Shown here: positions 1 through 9,989 of the stretch, piece after piece
How the letters are laid out: each line of letters opens with the position of its first letter
How positions within the stretch are numbered: position 1 is the first letter of the stretch
Assembly: GCF_900100955.1 (NCBI RefSeq)
Contig: NZ_FNCC01000012.1
Span: forward strand, 62,001-126,000
Length of the DNA stretch: 64,000 bases
Direction of reading: 5' to 3'
From: Lentzea fradiae
Lineage (GTDB): Bacteria; Actinomycetota; Actinomycetes; Mycobacteriales; Pseudonocardiaceae
Position numbers and translations under genes: made by a program
Notes under the pieces: generated by a model
Seen by the model: the letters and a program-made list of their open reading frames with translations, nothing else
What the model was told of the DNA's origin: nothing
The model's database searches: none

Positions 1-1061
1 TCCTCCGGGGCGTTCTGCAGGACGAGCATGGTCTGGAACAGCGGGTGCCGCGACCTCGAGCGCTCCGGGTTGAGCTCCTCCACGAGTCGTTCGAAGGGCA
101 GGTCCTGGTGCGCGTAGGCGGCGAGGTCCGTCGCGCGGACCCGTTCGACGAGGTCGCGGAACGTCGGGTCACCGGTGAGGTCGGTGCGCAGGACGAGGGT
201 GTTCACGAAGAACCCGACCAGGTCGTCCAGCGCCTCGTCGGTCCGGCCGGCGACGGCCGTGCCCAGCGGGACGTCCGTGCCCGCGCCGAGCCGCGAGAGC
301 AGCCCGGTCAGACCGGCCTGCAGCACCATGAACAGGGTCGAGCCGGTCCGCGCGGCCAGGTCCGAGAGCCGCGCGCTCACCTCGGCGTCCAGCACGACCT
401 CGACGGCCGCGCCGCGGTGGGTCGCCGCCGCCGGGCGGGGGTGGTCGGTCGGCAGGGTGATCTGCTCGGGGAGACCGGCCAGGGCGTCGCGCCAGAAGGC
501 GAGCTGGCCCGCGAGCTCGCTGTCCGGGTCGTCGGCCGAGCCGAGCACCTCCTGCTGCCACACCGTGTAGTCGGCGTACTGGACGGGCAGCGGCTCCCAG
601 TCCGGCTCCCGTCCTTCGACGCGCGCGGAGTAGGCGGCGGCGAGGTCACGGGTGAGCGGTCCCCACGACCAGCCGTCCGTGGCGATGTGGTGCATCACGA
701 AGAGCAGCACGTGGTCCTGGCCGGAGACCCGGAACAGGCTGGGGCGCCACGGATGTCCGGCGGCGAGGTCGAACTCCCAGGCGGACGCCTCGGCCATCGC
801 CTCCCGCACGTCCGCCGCGGAAACCTTGTGCAGCACCGGAACCGTGTCGAGCACGAGCTGGTGCGGCTCGCCGTCGACGTCCGGGAAGACGGTGCGCAGC
901 GTCTCGTGCCGCCACGCCACGTCGGTCAGGGCGGCCTCCAGCGCGTCCACGTCGAGCGGGCCGCGCAGGCGCAGCGTGTACGTGGCGTTGTAGAGCGCGC
1001 CCGACGGGTCGAGGCGGTGCAGCAGCCACAGCCGGCGCTGGGCGAAGGACAGGGGGCTCAC
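1..1061 (-). CDS. NRPS, N-terminal condensation domain (partial, runs off left edge)
   Basis: Peptide synthetase gene of which only the first 353 codons lie in the window; the frame is open to base 1. The GTG start overlaps the stop of the upstream NRPS as GTGA, so the two are translationally coupled. The translation begins [18 protein letters not shown], carries the condensation motif HHIATDGWS at about residues 125-133, and reaches [16 protein letters not shown] at the edge, i.e. one nearly complete C domain. Its opening ([10 protein letters not shown]) is of the LCL type, which joins two L-configured partners. That fits it accepting from the preceding NRPS, which ends in a carrier domain without epimerase. 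What follows the C domain (A, T, possibly thioesterase) is outside the window. Frame and domain are seen directly; the partner assignment is inference. Confidence 0.9.
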   Translation of the reverse strand, partial: MSPLSFAQRRLWLLHRLDPSGALYNATYTLRLRGPLDVDALEAALTDVAWRHETLRTVFPDVDGEPHQLVLDTVPVLHKVSAADVREAMAEASAWEFDLAAGHPWRPSLFRVSGQDHVLLFVMHHIATDGWSWGPLTRDLAAAYSARVEGREPDWEPLPVQYADYTVWQQEVLGSADDPDSELAGQLAFWRDALAGLPEQITLPTDHPRPAAATHRGAAVEVVLDAEVSARLSDLAARTGSTLFMVLQAGLTGLLSRLGAGTDVPLGTAVAGRTDEALDDLVGFFVNTLVLRTDLTGDPTFRDLVERVRATDLAAYAHQDLPFERLVEELNPERSRSRHPLFQTMLVLQNAPE

Positions 1062-4000
1062 AACGTCTCCTTTTGCCGGGCCCGCGCCCGCAGAGCGGGT
1101 CTGGCCTTCTTCGCGAGGACGAGTCGGTCGGCCAGGTCGGCCACGGTCGGTGCGTCGAACACGGTCGCGACGGACAGTTCGGCGTGCAGCTCCCGGCGAA
1201 TCCGGCCGAGCAGCCGCATCACCAGCAGCGAGTGGCCGCCCAGCCGGAAGAAGTCGTCGTCGACGGACACCGACGGCACGCCCAGCACTTCGGCGAACAG
1301 CGAGCACAGCGCCCGTTCGTCCGCGGTGCGCGGGGTACGGCCCTCCACGACGACGGTCTCGGGGGCGGGGAGCGCGCGGCGGTCGAGCTTGCCGGTGTCG
1401 GTGCGGGGCAACGCGTCCAGCACCACGAAGGCCGACGGCACGAGGTGCTGGGGAAGCCGTGCCCGAGCGTGGTCCCGCAAACCGTCGGCTCTGCCGACCA
1501 CGTACGCGACGAGCCGCTTGTCGCCGGGCCGGTCCTCCCGGACCACGACCTCGACCTGCCGGACGTCCGGGTGATCCGCGAGCACCGCCCGCACCTCACC
1601 CGGCTCGACCCGGAAGCCGCGGATCTTCACCTGGTCGTCCGCGCGGCCGAGGAACTCGACGACCCCGTCCGCGCCCTGGCGCACCAGGTCGCCCGTGCGG
1701 TACATCCGCCCGCCGCCGAACGGGTTCGCGACAAACCGCAGAGCCGTCGCGCCGCCCTGCCCGAGGTAGCCGTGCGCCAGCCCGTCGCCCGCCATGTAGA
1801 GCTCGCCGGGCGTGCCCGGTGGCACCGGGCGCAGCCACCGGTCCAGCACGTGCACCCGCTTGCCCGCCAGCACCCGGCCCACCGGGACGCTGCGCAGCCC
1901 GGTGTCGGACAGGGCGATCCGGTGGCAGAGCGTGAAGATCGTGTTCTCGACCGGCGAGTAGCCGTTGACCAGGCGCAGGTCCGGGTGGCGGGTCAACGCC
2001 TTCCGCACGTGTGCCGGGGAGGCCGCCTCGCCGCCGGTCATCACCTGCCGCACGCCGGTGAACGCGTCCGGGTGCTCGTCGAGCAGGTAGTTCAGCAGGC
2101 TCGCCGACACGTGCACGGTCGTGATGCCGTGTGCGGCGATCAGCTCCGCGATCCGTTCGGGCTCCGGTGACTGGCCGGGTTGCAGCACGCAGGTCGCACC
2201 GGACAGCAGGGCGCCGAACAGTTCCAGCGCGAACGCGTCCCACGACACGGGCGAGCACTGCAACCAGATCTCGTCCGCATCGAACGAGACGTAGTCCTGC
2301 CCGGTCAGGGTGCCGGTCACCGCGCCGTGCGGGGTCAGCACGCCCTTGGGCCTGCCGGTCGAGCCCGACGTGAACATCACGCACGCCGAGTCCGCCGGTG
2401 TCACCGTCACCTCGGGCGGGGCGTCGGCCGATCCGACCGGCACCGTCGTGACGACCGTGCGGACGCCGGCGAGCGCGGTCACGGCCTCCAGCCGGGCGGC
2501 GGGGAACGCGATGTCGAGGACCGTGTAGGCGGCCCCTGCCTTGAGCACCGCCAGGACCGCCACGACGAGCGGGATGCCGCGTTCGAGGCGGACACCGACC
2601 ACGTCACCGCGCCGGACGCCCTCCGCGACCAGCTCGTGAGCGACGTGGTTGGCCCACCGGTCGAGCCCCGCGTAGTCCAGTGTGGACTCTCCGCAGACGA
2701 GCGCGGTGGCGTGCGGCGCACGTGCGGCGTTCTGGGCGATGACGTCGTGCAGGGTCGCCGCCGCACGCGGATGCGGAGTGGGTACGGCCGCGCCCTCACC
2801 GGGCAGCAGCAGGTCGATCTCCGCCACGGGTGTGTCCGGGGCGACCGCGACCGCCTCCAGGAGACGGACCATCCGGCCTGCCAGTGCACGGGCCGTGGCG
2901 TCGTCGAACAGGTCCTTGGCGTACTTGAGGGTGCCGCGCAGCCCGTCGTCCTCGGTGAAGTCGAACACCAGGTCCGCTTTGGCCGCACCGACCTGCACCG
3001 GAACGTCCTCACAGGACAGTCCGGGGAAGTCCGGCACGACCGAGGGCGGCTGGAGCACGAGCAACGTCTGGCACAGCGGGTGCAGTCCCTGAGCCCTCAC
3101 CGGCTGCACCTCTTCCACCAGCCGGTCGAACGGCAGCTCGCCGTGCAGGTGCACTCGGCCGTCCTGTTCCCGCACCCTGGCCAGCAGCTCCCGGAACGTG
3201 GGCTCGCCCGACACGTCGGTCCGCAGCACCAGGGTGTTCACGAAGCACCCGACCAGGTCCGCCAGCGACTCGTGCCCGCGTCCGGCGACGATCCCGCCGA
3301 CCGGCACGTCCTCGCCCGCCCCGAGCCGCGACAGCAGCCCGGCGAGCGCGGCGCGCAGCACCATGAACACCGTCGCCCTCGACTCGCGGGCCAGTGCCGT
3401 CAGCGCACCGTGCGCCGCCGGGTCCACGCGGAAGTCGATCGCGCCCGCCTCGCGGACACCCGCCGACCGCACGGACCGGTCCGCGGGCAGCACGATCTCC
3501 TCGGGCATGCCCGCGAGCTCGGCCTTCCAGAACGCCGTCAGGTCGTCGTGGCGGGCCAGCAGGTCCTGGTGCCAGGCCGCGAAGTCGAGGTACCGCACGG
3601 GCGACGAGGCCCACCGCGGCGCACGGCCGGAGACCCGCGCGGCGTAGGCGTGGGCCAGGTCGCGCCACAGCGGCGTGATCGACCATCCGTCCATCGCGAT
3701 GTGGTGCACGACCAGAACAAGTAGGTGCTCGTTCTCACCCTCGGCAACCAGCCCCGCCCGGACGGGGATCTCGGTCTCCAGGTCGAACGGCCGCATGACG
3801 TCCGGTGTGGACAGTCTCACCTCGGCCGCGTCCAGAACGCGTTGGTACGGCTCGTCATCGATAACCGGGAAGATCGTGCGCAACGGCTCGTGCCGCGCGA
3901 CGACGTCGTTCAGTGCCGCCGTCAACGCACGGACGTCCAGCGGGCCACGCAGACGCAGGGCCATCGGCACGTTGTAGGCGGGACCGCGGTCGGACTGCTG

Positions 4001-5791
4001 CACGAACCACATCCGCCGCTGTGCCGCCGAGAGCGCGGGACGTGCGGGATGCGGCACCGGAAGCGGACCGGGTCGCGCGCCACCGGCCGTCGCCGCGACA
4101 GCCGCGAGCGCGGATGGCGTGGACGCCTCGAACACCATCGCCGCGGGCACCTCGACCCCCGCGACCGCCCGCAGCCTGCCGACCAGCCGTGCCGCCGCGA
4201 GGGAGTGCCCGCCCAGCGCGAAGAAGTCGTCGTCCACGCCGATCGGCGAGACCCCGAGCACCTCGGCGAACAACGCGCAGACGCTCTCCTCCACCGGATC
4301 TCGCGGTGGCCCGCCCAGCGGCACGCGTTCGCGCACTGGCACCGGCAACGCTCGTTGATCCAGCTTCCCGTTGGGGGTCAACGGCAACGCTTCGAGGAAC
4401 ACGACGTCCGACGGCACCATGTAGGCGGGCAGGATCGACGCGCAGTGCTCGCGCACCTCGGCCTCCGCCGGCGCCGGACCGTCCGCCACCGCGTACGCCA
4501 CCAGCGTCTTCTCGCCCGCCGGGGTGGTCAGGACGGTCACCGCCGTCTGCCCGACCCGCGGGTGCGCCGCGACGGCGCCCGCCACCTCGGCGGGTTCGAT
4601 CCGGAAGCCGCGGATCTTCACCTGGTCGTCGGTGCGCCCGGCGAAGTCCAGGTCCCCGTCCGGTCGCACGCGGCCCAGGTCGCCGGTGCGGTACATGCGC
4701 TCGCCCGGTGCCCCGAAGGGGTCGGCGACGAACCGCGCCGCCGTCTCCCCCGGCCGTCCGAGGTAGCCGCGGGCGAGCTGGACGCCGGTCAGGTACAGCT
4801 CACCGACCTCTCCGTCCGGCACCGGCCGCAACCGCGCGTCCAGCACCCGGATGCCCGCACCGGCGGTGGGACGGCCGATCGGCACGAGCCCACCGCCCCC
4901 GACCTCCCGGCACGGCAGGCACGTGACGCCGACGGAGACCTCGGTCGGCCCGTACTCGTTGTAGAGCACCACGTCGAGGCTCTCCCGGAAGCGGTCCGCG
5001 ACCGCGATCGGCAGTCCCTCGCCCTCCGACGCCACGAGCCGCAACGGCCCGCCGCTGCCGTCGCGCAGGTACTCGTCCAGGAACAGCGGGATCATCGACG
5101 CGACGAACCGGATCATCGTGATCCGCTCGGCGCGCACGGTCCTCGCGAGGTACGCGGGGTCCCGGTGGCCACCGGGGCGGGCCATGACGAGCGTCGCCCC
5201 GGCGGCCAGGGTCAGGAAGACCTCGATGACGGACGGGTCGAACCCCGACGGCGTCTTCTGCAGCACGCGGTCACCCGGCGCCAGGCGGTAGTGGGCCTGG
5301 ACGTCGGTCATCCGCCGCAGGATGCCGCGGTGGGTGATCACCACGCCCTTGGGCTTGCCGGTGGTGCCCGAGGTGAACATGACGTAGGCGGGGTGGTCGG
5401 GCAGCGGAGGCGTGAGCACCGCCTCCGCACAGCCTTCCGCCGACCACCGCGTCACCTCGCCGGGTCCGAGCGTCAGCGACGGCCGCGCCACCTCCAGCAC
5501 GTGCGCGGTCCGCTCGGCCGGGTGGTCGGGGTCGAGCGGCAGGTACGCCGCCCCCGCCCGGACGATCGCGAGCAGCGCGACGACCAGTTCGGCCGAGCGC
5601 GGCACCGCGACCGCCACCACGTCCTCCGGCCCGACGCCCCTGCCGGTCAGGGCGGCGGCCAGGCGGCCGGCCCTGGCGTCGAGCTCGGCGTAGGTCAGCA
5701 CCGCGCCGTCGCACTCGACGGCGGGAGCGTCCGGTGCCGAGCGCACGGCCCGGTCTACCACGGACGGCAGGGTCTGCAGATCGTCGAGCAC
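1058..5791 (-). CDS. NRPS, A-T-C-A-T (two modules, no N-terminal C domain)
   Basis: A 1577-residue synthetase. Domains in order: A1 (about 10-480, core [14 protein letters not shown]), T1 (about 500-570, [12 protein letters not shown]), C (about 585-1010, HHIAMDGWS), A2 (about 1030-1490, [13 protein letters not shown]), T2 (about 1500-1570, [12 protein letters not shown]). Starting with A-T and no C, it looks like an initiation module plus one elongation step. By hand alignment to the GrsA pocket I read A1 as D-P-I-R-V-S-E-V-G and A2 as D-A-L-H-M-G-G-I-F. I match neither to a substrate. A2 has GYSPVEN where most A domains have GYGPTE. It lies 31 bases after mbtH and overlaps the next NRPS by 4 bases. 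3-Methylaspartate or its amide from the upstream genes is a candidate substrate, by context only. Confidence 0.95.
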   Translation of the reverse strand: MLDDLQTLPSVVDRAVRSAPDAPAVECDGAVLTYAELDARAGRLAAALTGRGVGPEDVVAVAVPRSAELVVALLAIVRAGAAYLPLDPDHPAERTAHVLEVARPSLTLGPGEVTRWSAEGCAEAVLTPPLPDHPAYVMFTSGTTGKPKGVVITHRGILRRMTDVQAHYRLAPGDRVLQKTPSGFDPSVIEVFLTLAAGATLVMARPGGHRDPAYLARTVRAERITMIRFVASMIPLFLDEYLRDGSGGPLRLVASEGEGLPIAVADRFRESLDVVLYNEYGPTEVSVGVTCLPCREVGGGGLVPIGRPTAGAGIRVLDARLRPVPDGEVGELYLTGVQLARGYLGRPGETAARFVADPFGAPGERMYRTGDLGRVRPDGDLDFAGRTDDQVKIRGFRIEPAEVAGAVAAHPRVGQTAVTVLTTPAGEKTLVAYAVADGPAPAEAEVREHCASILPAYMVPSDVVFLEALPLTPNGKLDQRALPVPVRERVPLGGPPRDPVEESVCALFAEVLGVSPIGVDDDFFALGGHSLAAARLVGRLRAVAGVEVPAAMVFEASTPSALAAVAATAGGARPGPLPVPHPARPALSAAQRRMWFVQQSDRGPAYNVPMALRLRGPLDVRALTAALNDVVARHEPLRTIFPVIDDEPYQRVLDAAEVRLSTPDVMRPFDLETEIPVRAGLVAEGENEHLLVLVVHHIAMDGWSITPLWRDLAHAYAARVSGRAPRWASSPVRYLDFAAWHQDLLARHDDLTAFWKAELAGMPEEIVLPADRSVRSAGVREAGAIDFRVDPAAHGALTALARESRATVFMVLRAALAGLLSRLGAGEDVPVGGIVAGRGHESLADLVGCFVNTLVLRTDVSGEPTFRELLARVREQDGRVHLHGELPFDRLVEEVQPVRAQGLHPLCQTLLVLQPPSVVPDFPGLSCEDVPVQVGAAKADLVFDFTEDDGLRGTLKYAKDLFDDATARALAGRMVRLLEAVAVAPDTPVAEIDLLLPGEGAAVPTPHPRAAATLHDVIAQNAARAPHATALVCGESTLDYAGLDRWANHVAHELVAEGVRRGDVVGVRLERGIPLVVAVLAVLKAGAAYTVLDIAFPAARLEAVTALAGVRTVVTTVPVGSADAPPEVTVTPADSACVMFTSGSTGRPKGVLTPHGAVTGTLTGQDYVSFDADEIWLQCSPVSWDAFALELFGALLSGATCVLQPGQSPEPERIAELIAAHGITTVHVSASLLNYLLDEHPDAFTGVRQVMTGGEAASPAHVRKALTRHPDLRLVNGYSPVENTIFTLCHRIALSDTGLRSVPVGRVLAGKRVHVLDRWLRPVPPGTPGELYMAGDGLAHGYLGQGGATALRFVANPFGGGRMYRTGDLVRQGADGVVEFLGRADDQVKIRGFRVEPGEVRAVLADHPDVRQVEVVVREDRPGDKRLVAYVVGRADGLRDHARARLPQHLVPSAFVVLDALPRTDTGKLDRRALPAPETVVVEGRTPRTADERALCSLFAEVLGVPSVSVDDDFFRLGGHSLLVMRLLGRIRRELHAELSVATVFDAPTVADLADRLVLAKKARPALRARARQKETL

Positions 5792-5822
5792 GGTGGCACC
5801 CCCTGGGAAGGTCGGAGAGAGG

Positions 5823-6032
5823 TCAGGACAGCGAGGCGATGAGGCTGGCCGGACGCAGGTCCGTCCAGTGCTCCTCCACGTACGCGAGGCAGGCGTCGCG
5901 GCCGTCCGGGCCGAAGGTCTGCGTCCAGCCCTCGGGCACGGGGATGCGCTGCGGCCACAGGGAGTGCTGGTTCTCCTCGTTGACCAGCACCAGGTACACG
6001 CCGTCGGCGTCCTCGAACGGGTTGGTGGACAT
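5823..6032 (-). CDS. mbtH: MbtH-like NRPS chaperone
   Basis: A 69-residue MbtH-family protein, the normal family length. These small proteins bind adenylation domains and are often required for their folding or activity. The conserved tryptophans and signature are present: [29 protein letters not shown] and HWTDLRP. A purine-rich RBS (aggagaag in gene sense) precedes the ATG. It sits 31 bases upstream of the A-T-C-A-T synthetase in the same operon, so its partners are probably those A domains. A second MbtH lies at 58693-58899, one for each NRPS set. Confidence 0.95.
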   Translation of the reverse strand: MSTNPFEDADGVYLVLVNEENQHSLWPQRIPVPEGWTQTFGPDGRDACLAYVEEHWTDLRPASLIASLS

Positions 6033-6053
6033 GGCTCTTCTCCTCTGATGGGT

Positions 6054-7250
6054 TCAGGCGTCGTGCAGGTGCGCGACGCGGTGCAGGGCGGCGAGCAGGC
6101 TCGCCGAACCGGAAGGGCTGTCGCGGTCCACGACGGACCGCGGGATCGGCATGGCGCCGACGGACGACCAGCGCAGGCGGCCGGTGTCGTCGATGTGGCA
6201 GCGGGCGTGGCCCGCGTTGTCGGGGTGCAGGCAGTACGGCACGTCGAGCAGGCCCCGCCGGAACGCGGCGAGCAAGGCCGCGCCAGGGTCGCCCGGCAGG
6301 TCGAGCACCGCCTCGACGAGGGCCGTGGCCTCGGCGAGCACCCCGGTGTCCTCTGTGGACTCCTCGAACCCGGCCGCCTCCGCCGCCGCGGCGGCGCTCT
6401 CCAGTGCGTCCACGTTCTCGGCGACGGTCGGGATGCGGTGCGCCTCGGCCACGGTCTTGACGATCAGCCGCTCGGCACCCGCGCGGACGGCAAGCCGCGC
6501 AGCGTTGTCGTTCAGCAACCGCGCACCGGACGGTGTCCGCGGGTACACGCCCATGTAGGCGTAGACCACGACGTGCCAGTCCACATCGGACAGGAACCGG
6601 CCGGCGAGCGCGCGCAGGGCGCGGATCGCCTCGGCGTCCTGGCCGGGGCTGGTCTGCTGGGCGTAGCTCAGCGAGACGCTCCGCACACCGCAGTGGCGGA
6701 AGAACACCGCCTCCAGCACGCTGAGCGCCACCAGCAGGCTCGGCGGGCACAGCTGGCCCATCATGCAGCCGCCGAACGTCTCCAGGTGGCCGGAGAACCC
6801 CTCGCAGGCTTCGGTCCAGTGCCCGACCGAGTCCCGCAGCGGCTTGCGGCTGTACGGCAGGCAGTACGACACCGGGCCGCCCTCGGTCGCGTCCAGCCCC
6901 GCCGCGGCCAGCGCGCCGAAGATGGCGCGCGGGTCCGCCGAGCCGTGCCGCACCTGCACGGGCAGCCCCGCGAGCCCGTCCAGCACGGCCCGCGTGGTGT
7001 CCGGGTGGTGCGAGACGATCGGGTAGCCGTTGAGCCGGGCGCCGTCGCGCAACGCGGTCAGCGCCGCCCGGTGGTCGCCGACCCTGGTGTAGCTGTCGAC
7101 GGTGAGGGTGCCCGCCGCGGTGGCGCGGGCGCCGAGCACCGCGAGCAGCCCGGCCCGCATCTGCCCCGGTGACGCCATCCCCATCCGGGGCTGCACCACC
7201 AGCCTGCCTTCCGCGGCGGCCCGCCCGACGAAGGCCGCGAACCCGGTCAT
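6054..7250 (-). CDS. mutE: glutamate mutase epsilon (large) subunit-like
   Basis: A 398-residue protein resembling the catalytic E subunit of adenosylcobalamin-dependent glutamate mutase (methylaspartate mutase), which interconverts L-glutamate and (2S,3S)-3-methylaspartate together with the small B12-binding subunit. Visible features are [11 protein letters not shown] near the N-terminus, [18 protein letters not shown], a cysteine-rich patch [15 protein letters not shown] and [16 protein letters not shown]. It is shorter than the clostridial enzyme (about 480 residues, from general knowledge). The ATG overlaps the stop of mutS as ATGA, which fixes the start; earlier in-frame codons lie inside mutS. 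In actinomycete clusters this enzyme supplies 3-methylaspartate to peptides or polyketide starters. That role here is inferred from its place in an NRPS operon. Confidence 0.88.
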   Translation of the reverse strand: MTGFAAFVGRAAAEGRLVVQPRMGMASPGQMRAGLLAVLGARATAAGTLTVDSYTRVGDHRAALTALRDGARLNGYPIVSHHPDTTRAVLDGLAGLPVQVRHGSADPRAIFGALAAAGLDATEGGPVSYCLPYSRKPLRDSVGHWTEACEGFSGHLETFGGCMMGQLCPPSLLVALSVLEAVFFRHCGVRSVSLSYAQQTSPGQDAEAIRALRALAGRFLSDVDWHVVVYAYMGVYPRTPSGARLLNDNAARLAVRAGAERLIVKTVAEAHRIPTVAENVDALESAAAAAEAAGFEESTEDTGVLAEATALVEAVLDLPGDPGAALLAAFRRGLLDVPYCLHPDNAGHARCHIDDTGRLRWSSVGAMPIPRSVVDRDSPSGSASLLAALHRVAHLHDA

Positions 7251-7675
7251 GACGCTGTTCCCGCTGTGCGGCACAAAGCGTGGGAGGCGATGAACTCGCG
7301 GAACCGCGTGATGGCCGTGTCGTCGTCGAAGACCTCGGCGAACCCCGCTGCCCGCAGGGCGTCGGCCCGGTCGGGCTCGGGGCCACCGATGCCGAGCTTG
7401 CCGCCGATCACGACCGGCACGGCGGCGAGGCCCGGCCGGCTCCGCAGCTCCACGAGTGCGCGCGGCCCGTCCTGGTAGCCGTGGCCGTTGACCGTGCTGA
7501 GGACGACGAGGGCGGGCTGTTCGGCCTCGCACTCGTCGGCGAGCAGCGCGGGCGGCACGCACGCCCCGAGGTTGACCACCCGGTACCCGGTCTCCTCCAG
7601 CAGCAGCTGCAGGTAGACGAGGTTCCAGGTGTGCGAGTCCGACGCGGTGCCGGACAGCAGGACGAGGTTGTTCAT
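7247..7675 (-). CDS. mutS: glutamate mutase sigma (B12-binding) subunit-like
   Basis: A 142-residue cobalamin-binding subunit, the usual size for GlmS/MutS. B12-binding signature: D13-S-H15-T-W-N18, H15 being the expected axial cobalt ligand. The canonical motif is DxHxxG, so the final Gly is Asn here. The second and third motif regions are recognisable (LSTVNGHG around residue 60, VIGGKLGIGG around residue 90). It overlaps the large subunit by 4 bases, as expected for a two-subunit complex, and lies 6 bases after the FMN protein. It should shuttle the adenosyl radical cofactor for the carbon-skeleton rearrangement. Confidence 0.9.
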   Translation of the reverse strand: MNNLVLLSGTASDSHTWNLVYLQLLLEETGYRVVNLGACVPPALLADECEAEQPALVVLSTVNGHGYQDGPRALVELRSRPGLAAVPVVIGGKLGIGGPEPDRADALRAAGFAEVFDDDTAITRFREFIASHALCRTAGTAS

Positions 7676-7681
7676 GGCGGG

Positions 7682-8941
7682 TCAGGCTTTCTCGAAGACG
7701 GGAGCCGCGTCGGCGGCGCCGGGGAACCAGACGTCCTCGCCGCTCAGCGCGGCGGGCGTGTACTTGCCCAGTGCGCTCGTGAGCAGCTGGACCTCGAAGG
7801 CGAGGCACTCGACGAGCCGGCGCAGGCCGTGCTCGGGATCGGCGTCCACGGCGGTGAGCGCGGCGCGCCCGAGCCCGACGGCGGTGGCGCCGAGCGCGAG
7901 TGCCTTGACCGCGCGCACGCCCTCCCAGACGCGTCCCGTGGCGAGCAGGCAGCCCGCCGGAGAACCGATGCGCCGCAGGCACTCCGCGAGCGGCAGGCCG
8001 ACGTGGTCGAGGAACGCGCGTGGCGCCCACCCGGTGCCGCCCTCGGCGCCGTCCACGGTCACCGCGTCCGCGCCCGCCTCCCAGGCGCAGGCCGCCGCCC
8101 GCGCCACGTCGCGGCCGGGGTGCAGCTTCACCCAGATCCGCGCCCGCGGGAAGTTGTTGCGCATGAACCGGATCTGCTGGCGCAGGATCTCGTCGGTGAA
8201 CGTGCCGGGACTGCCGGAGCGCAGCACTCCCGGCCCCCGCGACCACAGGTCGTCGAGGGCGAACTGCTCGGACACCCGTGCCGCCGTCGCGCGGTCCAGC
8301 ACGGTCAGGCCGCCCAGCCCGGGTTTCGCGCCCTGGCCCACCTTGAGCTCGAACCCGAGCCTTCCGCCCGCCAGCAGCGGTTCCGCGGCCGGGTCGCTGT
8401 AGACGAGGTTCCACACCTCGGCGTCGGCGTCCTCGGTGCTCTGCTGCACCACGACGCCACCCAGCGACGGGTCCGCCGCGTCGAGGTAGGCGCGGAGGCG
8501 AGCCAGCATGCCGGTGGTGGCGGACGGGTCGCGCCGGTACCCGGTGACGGGCACGACGTTCTCGCCGATCACCATCGGGATGCCCAGCGCGCCCGCCTGC
8601 CTGCTCGCCGCGACCGACACCTCGGAGCTGCCGATCCGGGTGGACCCGAACGCGGACAGGAACACCGGCAGCGCCGAGGAGAACCCGCCGACCGCGGTCC
8701 TCAGGTCCACATCGGACTGCAACGGCTCGCGGCCGAGGTCGATGAGCTTCTCCAGCCGCAGCGGCATGAACACCGGCGGCACCAGCCTGGCCGCGTCGAG
8801 CTCGTCTCGCGGTGGGTGCGGGCCGGAGACGTCCTGGCCGAACACCTCGTGGCCGTAGGTCTCCACGGGCGGGAACGCCTCCGCGGCACCGCCCAGCGCC
8901 CTCGCGCGCACCTGCTCCTCGGGGAAGCCGCCCGCTCTCAC
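7682..8941 (-). CDS. FMN-binding glutamate-synthase-like domain protein
   Basis: A 419-residue protein equivalent to the FMN/synthase domain of glutamate synthase and to the stand-alone GlxD/MgsC-type subunit of N-methylglutamate synthase. It lacks the glutaminase and GXGXG domains. Barrel motifs include PVFLSAFGSTRIGS, ELKVGQGAKPGLGG, WVKLHPGRD, AVTVDGAEGGTGWAP and GATAVGLGRAAL. Immediately after the last motif, where glutamate synthases carry the cysteines of the 3Fe-4S cluster, I see only TAVDADPEHGLRRLVEC, so the cluster appears to be missing. GTG start overlaps the preceding gene as GTGA. It probably acts with the adjacent amide synthetase or on a modified glutamate/aspartate. The reaction is not deducible from sequence. 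Confidence 0.8.
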   Translation of the reverse strand: MRAGGFPEEQVRARALGGAAEAFPPVETYGHEVFGQDVSGPHPPRDELDAARLVPPVFMPLRLEKLIDLGREPLQSDVDLRTAVGGFSSALPVFLSAFGSTRIGSSEVSVAASRQAGALGIPMVIGENVVPVTGYRRDPSATTGMLARLRAYLDAADPSLGGVVVQQSTEDADAEVWNLVYSDPAAEPLLAGGRLGFELKVGQGAKPGLGGLTVLDRATAARVSEQFALDDLWSRGPGVLRSGSPGTFTDEILRQQIRFMRNNFPRARIWVKLHPGRDVARAAACAWEAGADAVTVDGAEGGTGWAPRAFLDHVGLPLAECLRRIGSPAGCLLATGRVWEGVRAVKALALGATAVGLGRAALTAVDADPEHGLRRLVECLAFEVQLLTSALGKYTPAALSGEDVWFPGAADAAPVFEKA

Positions 8942-9954
8942 GGCGCCACCTCGCCGGGCACCTTCGGGTAGGCGTTGACCTGCCACACCGCGTCCAGGCC
9001 GGTGAGGAAGCGGGTGAGCCGCTCCAGGCCCATGCCGAACCCGGCGCTGCGCGGCACGCCCTGGCGCATGACGTCGAGGTACCAGCGGTACTTCGCGGGG
9101 TTCTCCCCCGTCTCGCGCATCCGCGTCACGATCGTGGCGTAGTCGGACTCGCGCTCGCTGCCGCTCACCAGCTCGCCGTAGCCCTCGGGCGCGAGCAGGT
9201 CGAAGTTGCGCAGCCGGCCCGGTTCGGTGGTGCTCTCCCGGTCGTAGAACCCGCGCGAGCCTTTCGGGTAGTCGGTGACGAAGAACGGGCGGTCCTTCTT
9301 GGAGGACAGCAGTTCCTCGCCCGTCCACTCGATCTCCGCGTCCGGGCTCTGCGCGTAGCCGAGGCCGTGCAGCGCCTCGACCGCCTCGCGGTGGGTCAGC
9401 ACGTCGAACGGGCCGGACAGCAGCCAGGCGAACGCCAGCGGGTCCCTGGCGAGGAGCTCGAACTGCTCGGGCACCGCCGCCAGCGCGTGCCGCACGACGT
9501 GGGTCAGCAGCCGTTCCGCCACTCCCATCGCGTCGGCGCGGGTGCCGTGCGCGATCTCCACGTCGATCTGGTGGAACTCCGCGAGGTGGCGGCGGGTGTT
9601 GCAGGTCTCGACCGGTTCGGCGCGCACGTTCGGCGCGATGTAGAAGATCTTGTCGAACGCCAGCAGCGACGCCTGCTTGTAGAGGATGCCGCTCGTCATG
9701 ACCTTGTACCTGTGGCCGTAGTAGTCGACGTCGAGCTGCTTGGACCCCCGTGCGCCGGGGTCGGTCACCGGGCCGATCACGGGCGGCAGCAGCTCGACGA
9801 AACCCTCGCCGCGCAGGAAGTCCCGCGCGGCGCCGAGCACCTCCTGCTGGATGCGCATCGCGGCCCTGGTGGTGTCCGAGCCCAGGTGCTCGGACAGCGG
9901 GGGCGGCGTCCTGCGGGCGGCCTGCTCGGTCACGACGCTCGTTGCGTGTTCCAT
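8938..9954 (-). CDS. class II asparaginyl/aspartyl-tRNA synthetase-like enzyme without anticodon domain
   Basis: A 338-residue catalytic core of the Asp/Asn-tRNA synthetase fold. Motif 2 region is IAPNVRAEP...NTRRHLAEFHQIDVE; motif 3 is GFGMGLERL near the C-terminus. The protein starts almost directly with the core and has no room for the OB-fold anticodon-binding domain, so it is unlikely to charge tRNA. Archaeal-type asparagine synthetase A (AspRS-derived) has the same architecture and amidates aspartate with ammonia and ATP. With glutamate mutase three genes downstream, amidation of 3-methylaspartate to 3-methylasparagine is an attractive but unproven role; direct activation of the acid is the alternative. 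ATG with a GGGAAAGAGA leader gives the start, and the 3' end overlaps the FMN protein by 4 bases. Confidence 0.82.
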   Translation of the reverse strand: MEHATSVVTEQAARRTPPPLSEHLGSDTTRAAMRIQQEVLGAARDFLRGEGFVELLPPVIGPVTDPGARGSKQLDVDYYGHRYKVMTSGILYKQASLLAFDKIFYIAPNVRAEPVETCNTRRHLAEFHQIDVEIAHGTRADAMGVAERLLTHVVRHALAAVPEQFELLARDPLAFAWLLSGPFDVLTHREAVEALHGLGYAQSPDAEIEWTGEELLSSKKDRPFFVTDYPKGSRGFYDRESTTEPGRLRNFDLLAPEGYGELVSGSERESDYATIVTRMRETGENPAKYRWYLDVMRQGVPRSAGFGMGLERLTRFLTGLDAVWQVNAYPKVPGEVAP

Positions 9955-9989
9955 GTTCTCTTTCCCACCCTCGGTCTTCGGTCGGACGG

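Noticed and set aside
8938-9954. Genuine asparaginyl- or lysyl-tRNA synthetase
   Set aside because: The catalytic core is complete but there is no anticodon-binding domain, and the gene is embedded in an NRPS operon.
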